Shown here in pieces: positions 1 through 8,760 of a stretch of DNA of 59,767 bases. The notes under the pieces are model-generated. The model saw only the letters and a program-made list of their open reading frames with translations, did no database searches and was not told the origin of the DNA. This DNA comes from Castellaniella sp041677825. GTDB taxonomy: Bacteria > Pseudomonadota > Gammaproteobacteria > Burkholderiales > Burkholderiaceae_B. Position numbers and translations under genes: made by a program. Within the stretch, counting starts at the first letter, position 1; every line of letters starts with the position of its first letter. The stretch lies in NCBI RefSeq assembly GCF_041677825.1, contig NZ_JBAYPG010000022.1, forward strand, positions 1-59,767, in the 5' to 3' direction.

Positions 1-114
1 CCACGCTTCCTTCCCACGCTCGGTCGCCCTGGCGCAGTTGCGCTTCACTTCATTCGCTGTGACCAACTTATGGCGGGACTTGCACCCACAGGAGTGCGCC
101 CATGCTGGGCGCAC
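1..114 (-). mobile_element. 5' end of a group II (class C-like) intron, truncated by window edge
   Basis: Read on the minus strand from 114 downward, the sequence begins GTGCGCCCAGCATGGGCGCA and continues with a GGGTGCAAGTCCC segment and a GGTCACAGCGAATGAAG segment. I recognise this as the start of domain I of bacterial group II intron ribozymes: GUGCG is the usual 5' splice boundary and the GUGCAAGUCCC block is typical. The intron-encoded reverse transcriptase/maturase would lie beyond position 1 and is not visible. The element begins one base after the T-run of a Rho-independent terminator, which is the known target preference of class C introns. No intron 3' end or maturase can be checked here, so mobility is unknown. 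Confidence 0.78.
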
Positions 115-141
115 AAAAAAAGGATGCCATGGCAGGCATCC
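115..141 (-). terminator. Rho-independent terminator, probably of rpoH
   Basis: On the minus strand a perfect 7-bp stem GGATGCC / GGCATCC (135-141 with 122-128) encloses a 6-nt loop and is followed by seven T residues (121-115). It lies about 280 bp after the rpoH stop codon and is the first good terminator downstream of that gene. The group II intron starts immediately after the T-run. Confidence 0.85.
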
Positions 142-423
142 TGAAAAACGTCCGCTTTGATACGAGGGGAAGAGAAGAGGCGGACGAAAGGGGTATCCTG
201 ACGCCTGGCCCGCCTGGCGATCTGGAATCGGGCGAGCCTGCAAAGCGGCAGGGATACGATGTATGACGTGGGCCGAGCAAAAAGGTTCACCCCTGCTCGG
301 TACCAATTTGCAACCAACTGTACACTGGCTTGAGCCCGGACGAGACCGCGCAGACTGCAATCCCGGATCGCTCAACGCAGATCATGCAGCCCGGATCACG
401 CGCTCGGAATCACACGACCCGGA
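142..423. other. Non-coding stretch between rpoH stop and terminator
   Basis: About 280 bp without a convincing gene. Short open frames here run across the intron boundary or show no protein-like pattern. A 7-bp pairing, cgtccgc (149-155) with gcggacg (180-186), could form a long-looped hairpin. It is probably the 3' untranslated region of the rpoH transcript. I see no tRNA or recognised small RNA. Confidence 0.5.
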
Positions 424-1329
<906 letters not shown>

Positions 1330-1360
1330 GTGGCTGGGGCCTCGTTCAGGGTTTTCCACT

Positions 1361-1390
1361 ATTTTAGCACTCGAGTGGTTAGAGTGCCAA
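1361..1390 (-). promoter_or_regulatory. sigma-70-type promoter of rpoH
   Basis: On the minus strand, TTGGCA (1390-1385) is followed by an 18-nt spacer and TAAAAT (1366-1361). That is a good housekeeping promoter, with a predicted start near 1354 and a leader of about 25 nt. Both hexamers are embedded in the CIRCE element, so HrcA binding would block polymerase directly. Confidence 0.65.
1364..1390. promoter_or_regulatory. CIRCE operator (HrcA binding site) in front of rpoH
   Basis: On the minus strand the site reads TTGGCACTC, nine bases, GAGTGCTAA. The consensus is TTAGCACTC-N9-GAGTGCTAA, so only one position differs. It overlaps the -35 hexamer, the spacer and half of the -10. HrcA normally represses groESL; control of rpoH by CIRCE is a known variation in betaproteobacteria. 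hrcA itself is not in this window. Confidence 0.92.
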
Positions 1391-1392
1391 TA

Positions 1393-1434
1393 TCTGCCGG
1401 AGTTCCCGTTCAATCTGCCAGAGTTCCCGCTCAG
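1393..1434. repeat. 21-bp tandem duplication at the end of the EEP gene
   Basis: Two adjacent 21-bp units (1393-1413 and 1414-1434) of the form TCTGCC(G/A)GAGTTCCCG(T/C)TCA(A/G) differ at three positions. The distal unit covers the stop codon of the EEP-family gene and the proximal unit lies just upstream of the rpoH promoter/CIRCE. Confidence 0.7.
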
Positions 1435-2291
1435 GGCAATTCGAGATCCGCCACCAGCGGCGCATGATCCGACAGCTGCTTCCAGGGCAGGCCATGCAGC
1501 ACGCGCGCCTTGCGCACGGCAAAACCGCGCTGATAGATGCGATCGAGCCGCAGCCACGGAAACATGGCCGGAAAGGTGCGCGGCGGCGGGGTCGTGCGGG
1601 CCTGGCCATGAAAGGCCAGTTCGGGCGTCGAGCGCAGGGCGGCGTCGGCCGTCCAGGGCAGGCGCTGGCGCAGGCGGGCCACCGTGTTGCGCAGGCGATA
1701 CACCTCGTCCATCCCCTGCGGCGCCGCCGAAAACACCTCGACCAGCCCGAGCTGCTCGACGAACAACGGCGCGAGACGGTTGCTCCAATCGTTGAAATCA
1801 CCGGCAATGAGCAGTGGCTCGGGGTCGGGCACCAGGCGCCGGATACGATCCACCAGCGCCTCGACCTGCCGCGCGCGCCCCCCCGCCAGCAGCCCCAGGT
1901 GCACCACCAGGCAATGCACCGGCACGCCGTTCATTTCGACCACGGCATGCAGCAGGCCTCGCTGCTCGAGCCGGTGATCGGAGACATCCTGATTTTCGAA
2001 GCTCAGGATGGGGTAGCGCGACAGCAGTGCATTGCCATGATCGGTGGCGGCGCGCACGGCATTGCAGCCGTAGGCGGCCTCCATGTGTAGCGCGGCGGCC
2101 AGGGACTCGTGCTGGGCATCGAGACTGACCTGCGCCTCGTTGCGCCCCTGGACTTCCTGCAGGAACAGCAGGTCGGGGCGCAGGCCGTACAGGCCCAGGC
2201 GCAGGTCGGCCAGCGACTCGCGCCCGCCCGTGGCCGAGCGGCCCTTGTGGATGTTGTAGCTGACGACGCGTATGCCCGACACACCCCCCAC
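1431..2291 (-). CDS. Endonuclease/exonuclease/phosphatase (EEP) family protein
   Basis: The product is 286 residues and has the metal-dependent EEP fold. Visible motifs are the N-terminal SYNIHKG, FLQEVQG (Mg-binding Glu), IAGDFNDW (catalytic Asp/Asn) and the C-terminal SDHAPL with the catalytic His. The family cleaves phosphodiesters (DNA or phospholipid headgroups); the substrate cannot be told from sequence. No signal peptide is seen, so it is probably cytoplasmic. The frame starts with GTG at 2291, directly after the aspS stop codon, so it is probably translationally coupled. In many betaproteobacteria a similar EEP gene sits behind aspS together with nudB and a cardiolipin synthase gene; those two are absent here. 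Confidence 0.8.
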   Translation of the reverse strand: MGGVSGIRVVSYNIHKGRSATGGRESLADLRLGLYGLRPDLLFLQEVQGRNEAQVSLDAQHESLAAALHMEAAYGCNAVRAATDHGNALLSRYPILSFENQDVSDHRLEQRGLLHAVVEMNGVPVHCLVVHLGLLAGGRARQVEALVDRIRRLVPDPEPLLIAGDFNDWSNRLAPLFVEQLGLVEVFSAAPQGMDEVYRLRNTVARLRQRLPWTADAALRSTPELAFHGQARTTPPPRTFPAMFPWLRLDRIYQRGFAVRKARVLHGLPWKQLSDHAPLVADLELP

Positions 2292-4088
2292 CTATTCTGT
2301 TTTTTCGATCTGGCGCAGCCGGATGTGCAGCTCGCGCAGCTGTTTTTCATCGACGGGTGCCGGTGCATGCGTGAGCAGATCCTGGGCGCGCTGCGTCTTG
2401 GGGAAGGCGATCACGTCACGGATCGAATCCGCCCCGGCCATCAGCGTCACCAGGCGATCCAGCCCGAAGGCCAGGCCACCATGGGGTGGCGCGCCGTACT
2501 GCAGGGCATCGAGCAGGAAGCCGAATTTCTGCCGGGCCTCGTCGTCATCGATGTGCAGGGCACGGAACACCTTGGTCTGGATCTCGGCGCGGTGGATACG
2601 CTCCGACCCCCCGCCGATCTCCCAGCCATTCATGACCATGTCATAGGCCTTGGCCAGGGCCTGGCCCGGATCGGACTCGAGCAGATCTTCGTGGCCATCC
2701 TTGGGGCTGGTGAAGGGATGATGGGCTGCCGTATAACGGCCTTCGGCCTCATCGTATTCGAACATCGGAAAATCGACCACCCACAGCGGCCGCCAGCCCG
2801 GCTCGAAGAGCCCGTTCGCGCGGCCGAACTCGCTTTGCCCGAGTTTCACGCGCAACGCCCCCAGCGCATCGTTGACCACCTTGGTCCGGTCGGCGCCAAA
2901 GAAGATCAGATCACCATCCTGGGCCCCGGTGCGTTCGATCAGGGCACGCAAGGCGGCCTCATGGATGTTCTTGACGATGGGCGACTGCAGCCCGCCCGGA
3001 ATGTCTGCGGCCGAATTGACCTTGATGTAGGCCAGCCCGCGCGCCCCGTAAATGGCCACAAACCGGGTATAGGCGTCGATATCGCTGCGCGGCAGGCTGC
3101 CACCGCCAGGCACGCGCAAGGCGACCACCCGGCAGCCCGGATCATTGGCCGGACCGGAAAAAACCTTGAAGGCGACATCGCGCATCAGGTCGGCCACATC
3201 GGTGAACTCGAGCTGGACCCGCAGATCGGGCTTGTCGGAACCAAAGCGCTGCATGGCCTGGGCCCAGCTCATGACCGGAAAAGGATCCGGCAGCTCGACC
3301 TCGAGCACCTGGCGGTAGACCTCGCGCACCATGCCCTCGAACAGGCTGCGGATCTGCGTCTCGTCGAGGAACGACGTCTCGCAGTCGATCTGCGTGAATT
3401 CGGGCTGGCGATCGGCGCGCAGGTCTTCGTCGCGGAAACACTTGGTGATCTGATAATAGCGGTCGAACCCGGCCACCATCAGCAGCTGCTTGAACAACTG
3501 GGGCGACTGCGGCAGTGCGAAGAATTCGCCCGGGTTCACCCGCGACGGCACCAGGTAGTCGCGGGCGCCTTCCGGGGTGCTGCGCGTGAGCATCGGGGTT
3601 TCGATATCGATGAAGCCCTGGGCGTCCAGATAATTGCGCACCACCATGGCCACCCGGTAGCGCAGCATCAGGTTGTGCTGCATCTGCGGACGGCGCAGGT
3701 CGAGCACCCGGTGCGTCAGGCGCGTGGTTTCGGACAGATTGTCGTCATCGAGCTGGAAAGGCGGTGTAACCGAAGGGTTGAGGATCTCGAGATCCTGGCA
3801 CAGGATCTCGATCTCGCCCGACGTGAGTTCGGGGTTTTGGGTGCCTTCGGGGCGGCGCCGTACCCGGCCGGTGATGCGCAGGCAGTATTCGTTGCGGATC
3901 CGCTCGGCGCGGGCGAAGACCTCGGGCGTGTCGGGGTCGACCACCACCTGGGCCAGGCCGGCGCGGTCACGCAGGTCGATGAAGATCACGCCGCCGTGGT
4001 CGCGACGCCGGTGCACCCAGCCAAACAGGGTGACGGTCTGGTCGAGGTATTGCGTGGAAACCTCGCCGGTATAGCAGGTACGGTTCAA
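2292..4088 (-). CDS. aspS: Aspartyl-tRNA synthetase
   Basis: The product is 598 residues (E. coli 590) and charges tRNA-Asp in the cytoplasm. Order: N-terminal OB-fold anticodon-binding domain (TLFGWVHRRRDHGGVIFIDL), class II catalytic core with motif 2 (FRDEDLRADRQPEFTQID), the bacterial insertion domain, and motif 3 near the C-terminus (GGLAFGLDRLV). The frame is open far upstream, but the family's conserved start (RTCYTGEV) follows a TTG at 4088 with GGAG eight bases before it, so I take TTG as the start. It overlaps the DUF502 stop codon (TTGA), which implies translational coupling. Confidence 0.95.
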   Translation of the reverse strand: MNRTCYTGEVSTQYLDQTVTLFGWVHRRRDHGGVIFIDLRDRAGLAQVVVDPDTPEVFARAERIRNEYCLRITGRVRRRPEGTQNPELTSGEIEILCQDLEILNPSVTPPFQLDDDNLSETTRLTHRVLDLRRPQMQHNLMLRYRVAMVVRNYLDAQGFIDIETPMLTRSTPEGARDYLVPSRVNPGEFFALPQSPQLFKQLLMVAGFDRYYQITKCFRDEDLRADRQPEFTQIDCETSFLDETQIRSLFEGMVREVYRQVLEVELPDPFPVMSWAQAMQRFGSDKPDLRVQLEFTDVADLMRDVAFKVFSGPANDPGCRVVALRVPGGGSLPRSDIDAYTRFVAIYGARGLAYIKVNSAADIPGGLQSPIVKNIHEAALRALIERTGAQDGDLIFFGADRTKVVNDALGALRVKLGQSEFGRANGLFEPGWRPLWVVDFPMFEYDEAEGRYTAAHHPFTSPKDGHEDLLESDPGQALAKAYDMVMNGWEIGGGSERIHRAEIQTKVFRALHIDDDEARQKFGFLLDALQYGAPPHGGLAFGLDRLVTLMAGADSIRDVIAFPKTQRAQDLLTHAPAPVDEKQLRELHIRLRQIEKTE

Positions 4089-4717
4089 GAAGGGCTCCGT
4101 GTCGGAAGGGTGTCTGGGGAAGTGGGGGTCGCCGGCGGGGCCACCACGCCCATGGAGATGATGTGCTTCAAGGCGGCTTCGACCGGTATGTCGAGCATGC
4201 GGACATCGCTGCGCGGCAGCATCAGAAAGAAACCCGAGGTGGGGTTGGGCGTAGTGGGCACATAGATGCTGACGTAATCCCCCGGCAGATGTGCGGCCGC
4301 CTGGACACAGGGCACCCCGGTGATGAAACCGATGGTCCACAGGCCCTCGCGCGGGTACTGCACCAGTACGGCCTCGCGAAAGGCCTGGCCGTTGGGTGCA
4401 AACACCGTGTCGCCCACCTGCTTGACCGAGTGATAGATGGAGCGCACCAGCGGAATATGACTCAGCAGGGCCTCCCAGCGGGCGAGCAGCGCCCGGCCGA
4501 TGAAATTGGCGAAGATCAGCCCGGTGAAGAACACCACCACCAGCACCAGGGCCAGTTCGAACCCGGGGATATCCACCCCGAACAGAACCTCGGGCGACAG
4601 AAACGCCGGCACCAGCGAGACCAGGGTGCGGGCCAGCATGGCCAGCACCCAGATGGTGGCCACCAGCGGCAGCCAGATCAGCAGGCCGGTCATGAAGTAG
4701 CGTTTCAGAAAGCGCAT
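4085..4717 (-). CDS. DUF502 family membrane protein
   Basis: The product is 210 residues. The pattern (MRFLKRYFMTGLLIWLPL at the N-terminus, then a hydrophobic segment near 50-75, then a soluble part with IYHSVKQVGDTVF and GFITGVP) is typical of DUF502. Two transmembrane helices are likely, near residues 8-30 and 53-75. The function is not established. In betaproteobacteria it commonly lies between an fmdB-like zinc-ribbon gene and aspS; here the fmdB-like gene is missing. The stop codon overlaps the TTG start of aspS, so the two are co-translated. Confidence 0.85.
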   Translation of the reverse strand: MRFLKRYFMTGLLIWLPLVATIWVLAMLARTLVSLVPAFLSPEVLFGVDIPGFELALVLVVVFFTGLIFANFIGRALLARWEALLSHIPLVRSIYHSVKQVGDTVFAPNGQAFREAVLVQYPREGLWTIGFITGVPCVQAAAHLPGDYVSIYVPTTPNPTSGFFLMLPRSDVRMLDIPVEAALKHIISMGVVAPPATPTSPDTLPTRSPS

Positions 4718-4747
4718 GGTGCAAATGCAGGCACAAAAGCCCGCCCC

Positions 4748-6034
4748 CTATGAAAAGGAGCCGGGCAAAAGGAACATGATAGCAGCCACCAGCGTGGGCA
4801 CGCTGGCCGCCCCCAGCAGTTTCAAGGGCGAGATCGTACCATGCGCAAAGCAGCCCTTGAGCAGCGAGAAGCCGGCCGGATTGGGCGCATTGGCGATCAC
4901 CGTCAGGCCCCCGCCGGTGACCGCACCGGCCACCAGCATGTAGCGCCAGAGCTCATCGGTGCCCTCGACCAGCGAACCCAGATACGTGAGCGCCGCGTTA
5001 TCGGTGACGGCGGTCAGCAGCGTGGCCCCCGCGTACAGCACATAGGGTGACAGGCCCGCCAGCAGTTCCTGCAGCCACCACTGCTGCAGCCCGCCCAGCA
5101 CCACCAGACCGGCCAGGAAGAAGCCCACCATCAACCCCTCGCGCAGCAGCAGGGGCGACTGGTAACGCTTGTAGGCGTGCGCGTAGCCGATGAACAGCAC
5201 CAGCAGGGCGAGAAAGATCGTCATGTGGTGCGAGGCCATGACCACGGCCAGCAGGAACAGCACGTGCACCAGCATGACCACCACCGACATGGGCCGCTGA
5301 CCTTCGCCCGCGTCCAGTTCATGCTGCGGCTTGCCGATCGAGCCATCCACCAGGAACGGCCGGCAGATCCAGGTGAGCACCAGGCTGTTGATGAGTACGG
5401 CCGATACCGCGCGCCAGCCGAAATGGGTGGCCATGAAGGCCGTGTCCCAGCCGAAGGTGTGCGCCACCATGAGCACCGGTGGCGCGGCATAGGCCGTGAG
5501 CACGCCGCCGATCGAGACGTTCACGAACAGCACGCCAATGGCCAGGTACTTGAAGCCGTCCTGCCCCGGGCGGCGGAAATAGGCATCACGCAACAGCAGA
5601 GCCGCCAGCGTCATGGCCGCCGGCTCGGTGATCAGCGACCCCGACAGCGGCACCAGCGCCATCACCACGAAGAAGCGCGACAGTTCGTGGCGCACCGGTA
5701 TCCAGCGCGAAACCATGTCGACCACCCGCTGCACGAGTTCGATGATGGGCCGGCTGGCGGCCACCACCATGATCACGAACACGAAGGCCGGCTCGGTGAA
5801 ATTGCGCGTCTCTAGATACTGGACGGCCCCTTCGAGCCCCAGGGTCAGCGTCATCCAGACGAACAGCGCACAGGCCCAGACACCGAACACCGCTTCGACT
5901 TCGGAGAGCAGGTGCCACAGGCCGGCGTGCGCGCCCCCCTTGTTGGCCAGCCGGGCAAAAACGGGAACGGAAAAGGTATGGACGATGGCGATGGCAAAAA
6001 GAACGGTTGCCACGACTTCGGTATGACTGACCAT
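4748..6034 (-). CDS. Putative Na+/H+ antiporter (integral membrane protein)
   Basis: The product is 428 residues with about 11-12 hydrophobic helices spread over its length. It resembles the family annotated as putative Na+/H+ antiporter within the ion-transporter superfamily. Polar intramembrane stretches that fit transport re-entrant loops are PLSGSLITEPAAMTLAAL in the first half and TAVTDNAALTYLGSLVEG plus GGGLTVIANAPNPAGFSLL in the second half, suggesting an inverted repeat. Substrate and direction are not provable from sequence. It starts with ATG at 6034 and is separated by 30 bp from the DUF502 gene. Confidence 0.7.
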   Translation of the reverse strand: MVSHTEVVATVLFAIAIVHTFSVPVFARLANKGGAHAGLWHLLSEVEAVFGVWACALFVWMTLTLGLEGAVQYLETRNFTEPAFVFVIMVVAASRPIIELVQRVVDMVSRWIPVRHELSRFFVVMALVPLSGSLITEPAAMTLAALLLRDAYFRRPGQDGFKYLAIGVLFVNVSIGGVLTAYAAPPVLMVAHTFGWDTAFMATHFGWRAVSAVLINSLVLTWICRPFLVDGSIGKPQHELDAGEGQRPMSVVVMLVHVLFLLAVVMASHHMTIFLALLVLFIGYAHAYKRYQSPLLLREGLMVGFFLAGLVVLGGLQQWWLQELLAGLSPYVLYAGATLLTAVTDNAALTYLGSLVEGTDELWRYMLVAGAVTGGGLTVIANAPNPAGFSLLKGCFAHGTISPLKLLGAASVPTLVAAIMFLLPGSFS

Positions 6035-6102
6035 ATTCGGGTCCTGGTGATGACGGATGAGGTATCAGGGTGATGGATGCCGTATCGGCGCAAGAAGGGT
6101 GG

Positions 6103-7713
6103 TCAGGCAGCCAGAATCATGCGGGCGCCTTTTTCGGCAATCATGATGGTGGGCGAATTGGTGTTCCCCGAGGTGATGCGCGGCATGATCGAGGCATCGA
6201 TGACGCGCAGGCCCTCGAGCCCGTGGACCCGCAACTGGGGATCGACCACCGCCTGCGGATCGACGCCCATTTTACATGTGCCCACCGGATGGAAAATCGT
6301 CGTGCCGATGTCGCCCGCCGCTGCCTCGAGCGCTTCCTGCCCCTGTACGGCGGCCCCCGGCAGATACTCTTCGGGGCGATACGGCGCCATCGCCGCCTGC
6401 GCCATGATAGTGCGCGTCAGGCGCAGCGCATCGGCCGCCACGGCACGATCGTGGGTCGTGCTCAGGTAGTTGCACAGGATTTCGGGCGCATCGGAGAACT
6501 CGGGCGTGCGCGCGCGCACATGCCCGCGGCTTTCGGGCTGCAGGTTGCAGATCGAGGCCGTCATGGCCGGGAACCGGTGCAGCGGATCGCCGAACTTGTC
6601 GAGCGACAGCGGCTGCACGTGATATTCGAGGTTGGGCCGCGGTTGCGCGGCATCCGAACGGGCAAACGCACCCAGTTGCGAAGGTGCCATCGACAGCGGC
6701 CCGCTGCGCCAGAGCAGATACTGCAGCCCCATCCAGGCCTTGCCCCACCAGGCGTTGGCCAGGGTATTGAGCGTGAGCGCCCCCTGCAGCCGGAAGATCA
6801 TGCGCAACTGCAAGTGATCCTGCAGGTTCTCGCCCACCCCGGGAAGATCGTGCACCAGCGGCACGCCCAGCGCCTGCAGATGCGCGCCAGGGCCCACGCC
6901 CGACACCTGCAGCAGTTGCGGCGAGCCGATGGCCCCGGCGGCCAGGATGAGTTCGCGCCGCGCGCGCGCCTGCAGGCGCTGGCCTTCATGGGTGAATTCA
7001 ACCCCCGTGGCCCGCCGGCCTTCGAACAGGATGCGGCCCACCTGGGCATGCGTCATCACCTTGAGATGATCGCGCCCCATGACGGGATGCAGGAAGGCCT
7101 TGGCCGCGTTCCAGCGTACGCCGCGCCGCTGGTTGACCTCGAAGTAATTGCAGCCGAAGTTGTCACCCCGATTGAAGTCATCGGTGCCCGGGATGCCCGC
7201 CTGCCCGGCCGCGGCACGAAAGGCATCGAGCACCTTCCAGCGCAGGCGCTGCTGCTCGACCCGCCAGGTGCCCGAGGCACCGTGGAATTCGCTCGCCCCG
7301 GCGTGATGGTCTTCGACCGCCATGAACAGCGGCAGAACGTCTTCCCAGGCCCAGCCCGTGTTGCCCAGCGCGGCCCAGCCGTCGTAGTCGGCCGCCTGGC
7401 CGCGCAGGTAGAGCATGCCGTTGATGGACGATGAGCCGCCTAGCACGCGCCCGCGCGGATAACCCAGCGCGCGCCCATTGAGGCCCGGGTCGGCCTGGGT
7501 GCGGTAGCACCAGTCGGTGCGCGGGTTGCCTATGCAGTACAGATAGCCGACCGGGATGTGGATCCAGCGCCAGTCATCCGGCCCGCCGGCTTCGAGCAGC
7601 AGCACGCGGTGCTTGCGTGACAGGCGGTTGGCCAGCAGGCAGCCGGCCGAACCGGCCCCCACAATGACATAATCGAAGTCGAGCGCACTGGCGCCGGACG
7701 GGGCATCGGGCAT
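6103..7713 (-). CDS. GMC-family FAD oxidoreductase (choline/alcohol dehydrogenase-like)
   Basis: The product is 536 residues. The N-terminus carries the FAD dinucleotide motif DYVIVGAGSAGCLLANRLS, and the GMC signature 1 (RGRVLGGSSSINGMLYLRG) follows near residue 90. The C-terminus has the conserved active-site pair: HPVGTCKMG (first His) and a late GNTNSPTIMIAEKGA stretch. Such enzymes oxidise alcohols to aldehydes. The substrate could be choline, an aliphatic alcohol or a polyethylene glycol-like compound. It follows ubiA and a TRAP transporter on the same strand, which suggests but does not prove that the TRAP cargo or a derivative is oxidised here. No signal peptide is visible. Confidence 0.9.
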   Translation of the reverse strand: MPDAPSGASALDFDYVIVGAGSAGCLLANRLSRKHRVLLLEAGGPDDWRWIHIPVGYLYCIGNPRTDWCYRTQADPGLNGRALGYPRGRVLGGSSSINGMLYLRGQAADYDGWAALGNTGWAWEDVLPLFMAVEDHHAGASEFHGASGTWRVEQQRLRWKVLDAFRAAAGQAGIPGTDDFNRGDNFGCNYFEVNQRRGVRWNAAKAFLHPVMGRDHLKVMTHAQVGRILFEGRRATGVEFTHEGQRLQARARRELILAAGAIGSPQLLQVSGVGPGAHLQALGVPLVHDLPGVGENLQDHLQLRMIFRLQGALTLNTLANAWWGKAWMGLQYLLWRSGPLSMAPSQLGAFARSDAAQPRPNLEYHVQPLSLDKFGDPLHRFPAMTASICNLQPESRGHVRARTPEFSDAPEILCNYLSTTHDRAVAADALRLTRTIMAQAAMAPYRPEEYLPGAAVQGQEALEAAAGDIGTTIFHPVGTCKMGVDPQAVVDPQLRVHGLEGLRVIDASIMPRITSGNTNSPTIMIAEKGARMILAA

Positions 7714-7812
7714 GATCGGTCTCCCATGGGAACTGTGCGGACCCGCCGCCGACCCACAGGCCAGGCCACAAGCGCACAGGCAATGCTTCGTGTTCTGTTG
7801 CGGCTCAGTCTA

Positions 7813-8760
7813 CTACAGCCAGGGGCGCAGTATCGTGCCGGCCAGCGCCGCCACCACCATCAGCACCCCGACCAGCATGTTCGAGCGAAACAGGCGCAGC
7901 CCGCGTTCCGGGTGGCGCACGTCGAAGTGCACCATCTGCCATACGAAATGCGCGGCAATCACGGCCAGCACGACGAAATAAGGCCCATCCAGGCGCATGC
8001 CCAGACCAGCCGCCCCCCAGAGCACGATGGTGAGCGCGTACATGGCGCTGATCCAGGCCTTGCCCCGATCGCCAAAGCGCATGGTGACCGATTTCAGGCC
8101 CAGGCGCAGGTCATCGCGCAAATCGATGTAGCCGTAGATCGCGTCATAGCCGATCTGCCACAGGATGGCCCCCACCCACATGGCCAGCGCCGGCCAGGGC
8201 AGCATCTCGCGCGTATCGGTCCAGGCCATCAGCATGCCCCAGTTGAAGGCCGCACCCAGCACGGCCTGCGGCCAGTACGTGAAACGCTTGCACAGCGGAT
8301 ACACGATCACCAGCGGCACCAGCAGCAGCGCCAGCCAGCGGCTGGGCGTGTTGATGGCCAGCAGCAGCAGCGCGCACACCAGCAGTTGCGCGAACACGAA
8401 CCACAGCGCCGCCCGCAGGCTGATCTGCCCGCTGGTGAGCGGCCGAAAGCGCGTGCGTTCGACCTGGTGATCGAAATCGCGGTCGAAAATATCGTTGAAA
8501 CAGCAGCCCACGCAGCGCATCAGCAACGCGCCCAGCGCAAACACCACCACGCGCCACAGCGTGGGCCAGCCATCGGCCGCCTGCACCAGGGCCGCCAGCG
8601 CCGGCAGCAGCGTGAGCCAGGTGCCCACCGGCCGGTCGAGCCGGCACAGGCGCGCGTACGGCCCCCAGGTCGCCGGCAGCCAGCGCGCCACCCAGTCGTC
8701 GGGGTGCATGTCGGCGAGATCGGGCCGCGGCCGCGCAGGCCCGTGTCGACTATCGGACAT
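7813..8760 (-). CDS. ubiA: 4-hydroxybenzoate octaprenyltransferase
   Basis: The product is 315 residues, an integral membrane prenyltransferase that attaches the polyprenyl tail to 4-hydroxybenzoate in ubiquinone synthesis. It shows the RLDRPVGTWL start, the first Asp-rich motif (CCFNDIFDRDFD) with nearby RTRFRPLTSG, and the second motif (GYIDLRDDLRLGLKS), plus about eight hydrophobic helices. The second motif is slightly atypical (IDLRDDLRLG where E. coli has VDRDDDVKIG). It overlaps the upstream TRAP dctM gene by 11 bp. No ubiC is nearby. A relative acting on another aromatic acceptor cannot be excluded, but the match to UbiA is good. Confidence 0.88.
   Translation of the reverse strand: MSDSRHGPARPRPDLADMHPDDWVARWLPATWGPYARLCRLDRPVGTWLTLLPALAALVQAADGWPTLWRVVVFALGALLMRCVGCCFNDIFDRDFDHQVERTRFRPLTSGQISLRAALWFVFAQLLVCALLLLAINTPSRWLALLLVPLVIVYPLCKRFTYWPQAVLGAAFNWGMLMAWTDTREMLPWPALAMWVGAILWQIGYDAIYGYIDLRDDLRLGLKSVTMRFGDRGKAWISAMYALTIVLWGAAGLGMRLDGPYFVVLAVIAAHFVWQMVHFDVRHPERGLRLFRSNMLVGVLMVVAALAGTILRPWL

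Noticed and set aside
45..317. Small minus-strand frame of 90 codons at the left end
   Set aside because: It crosses the terminator and the group II intron boundary and has no protein-like conservation.
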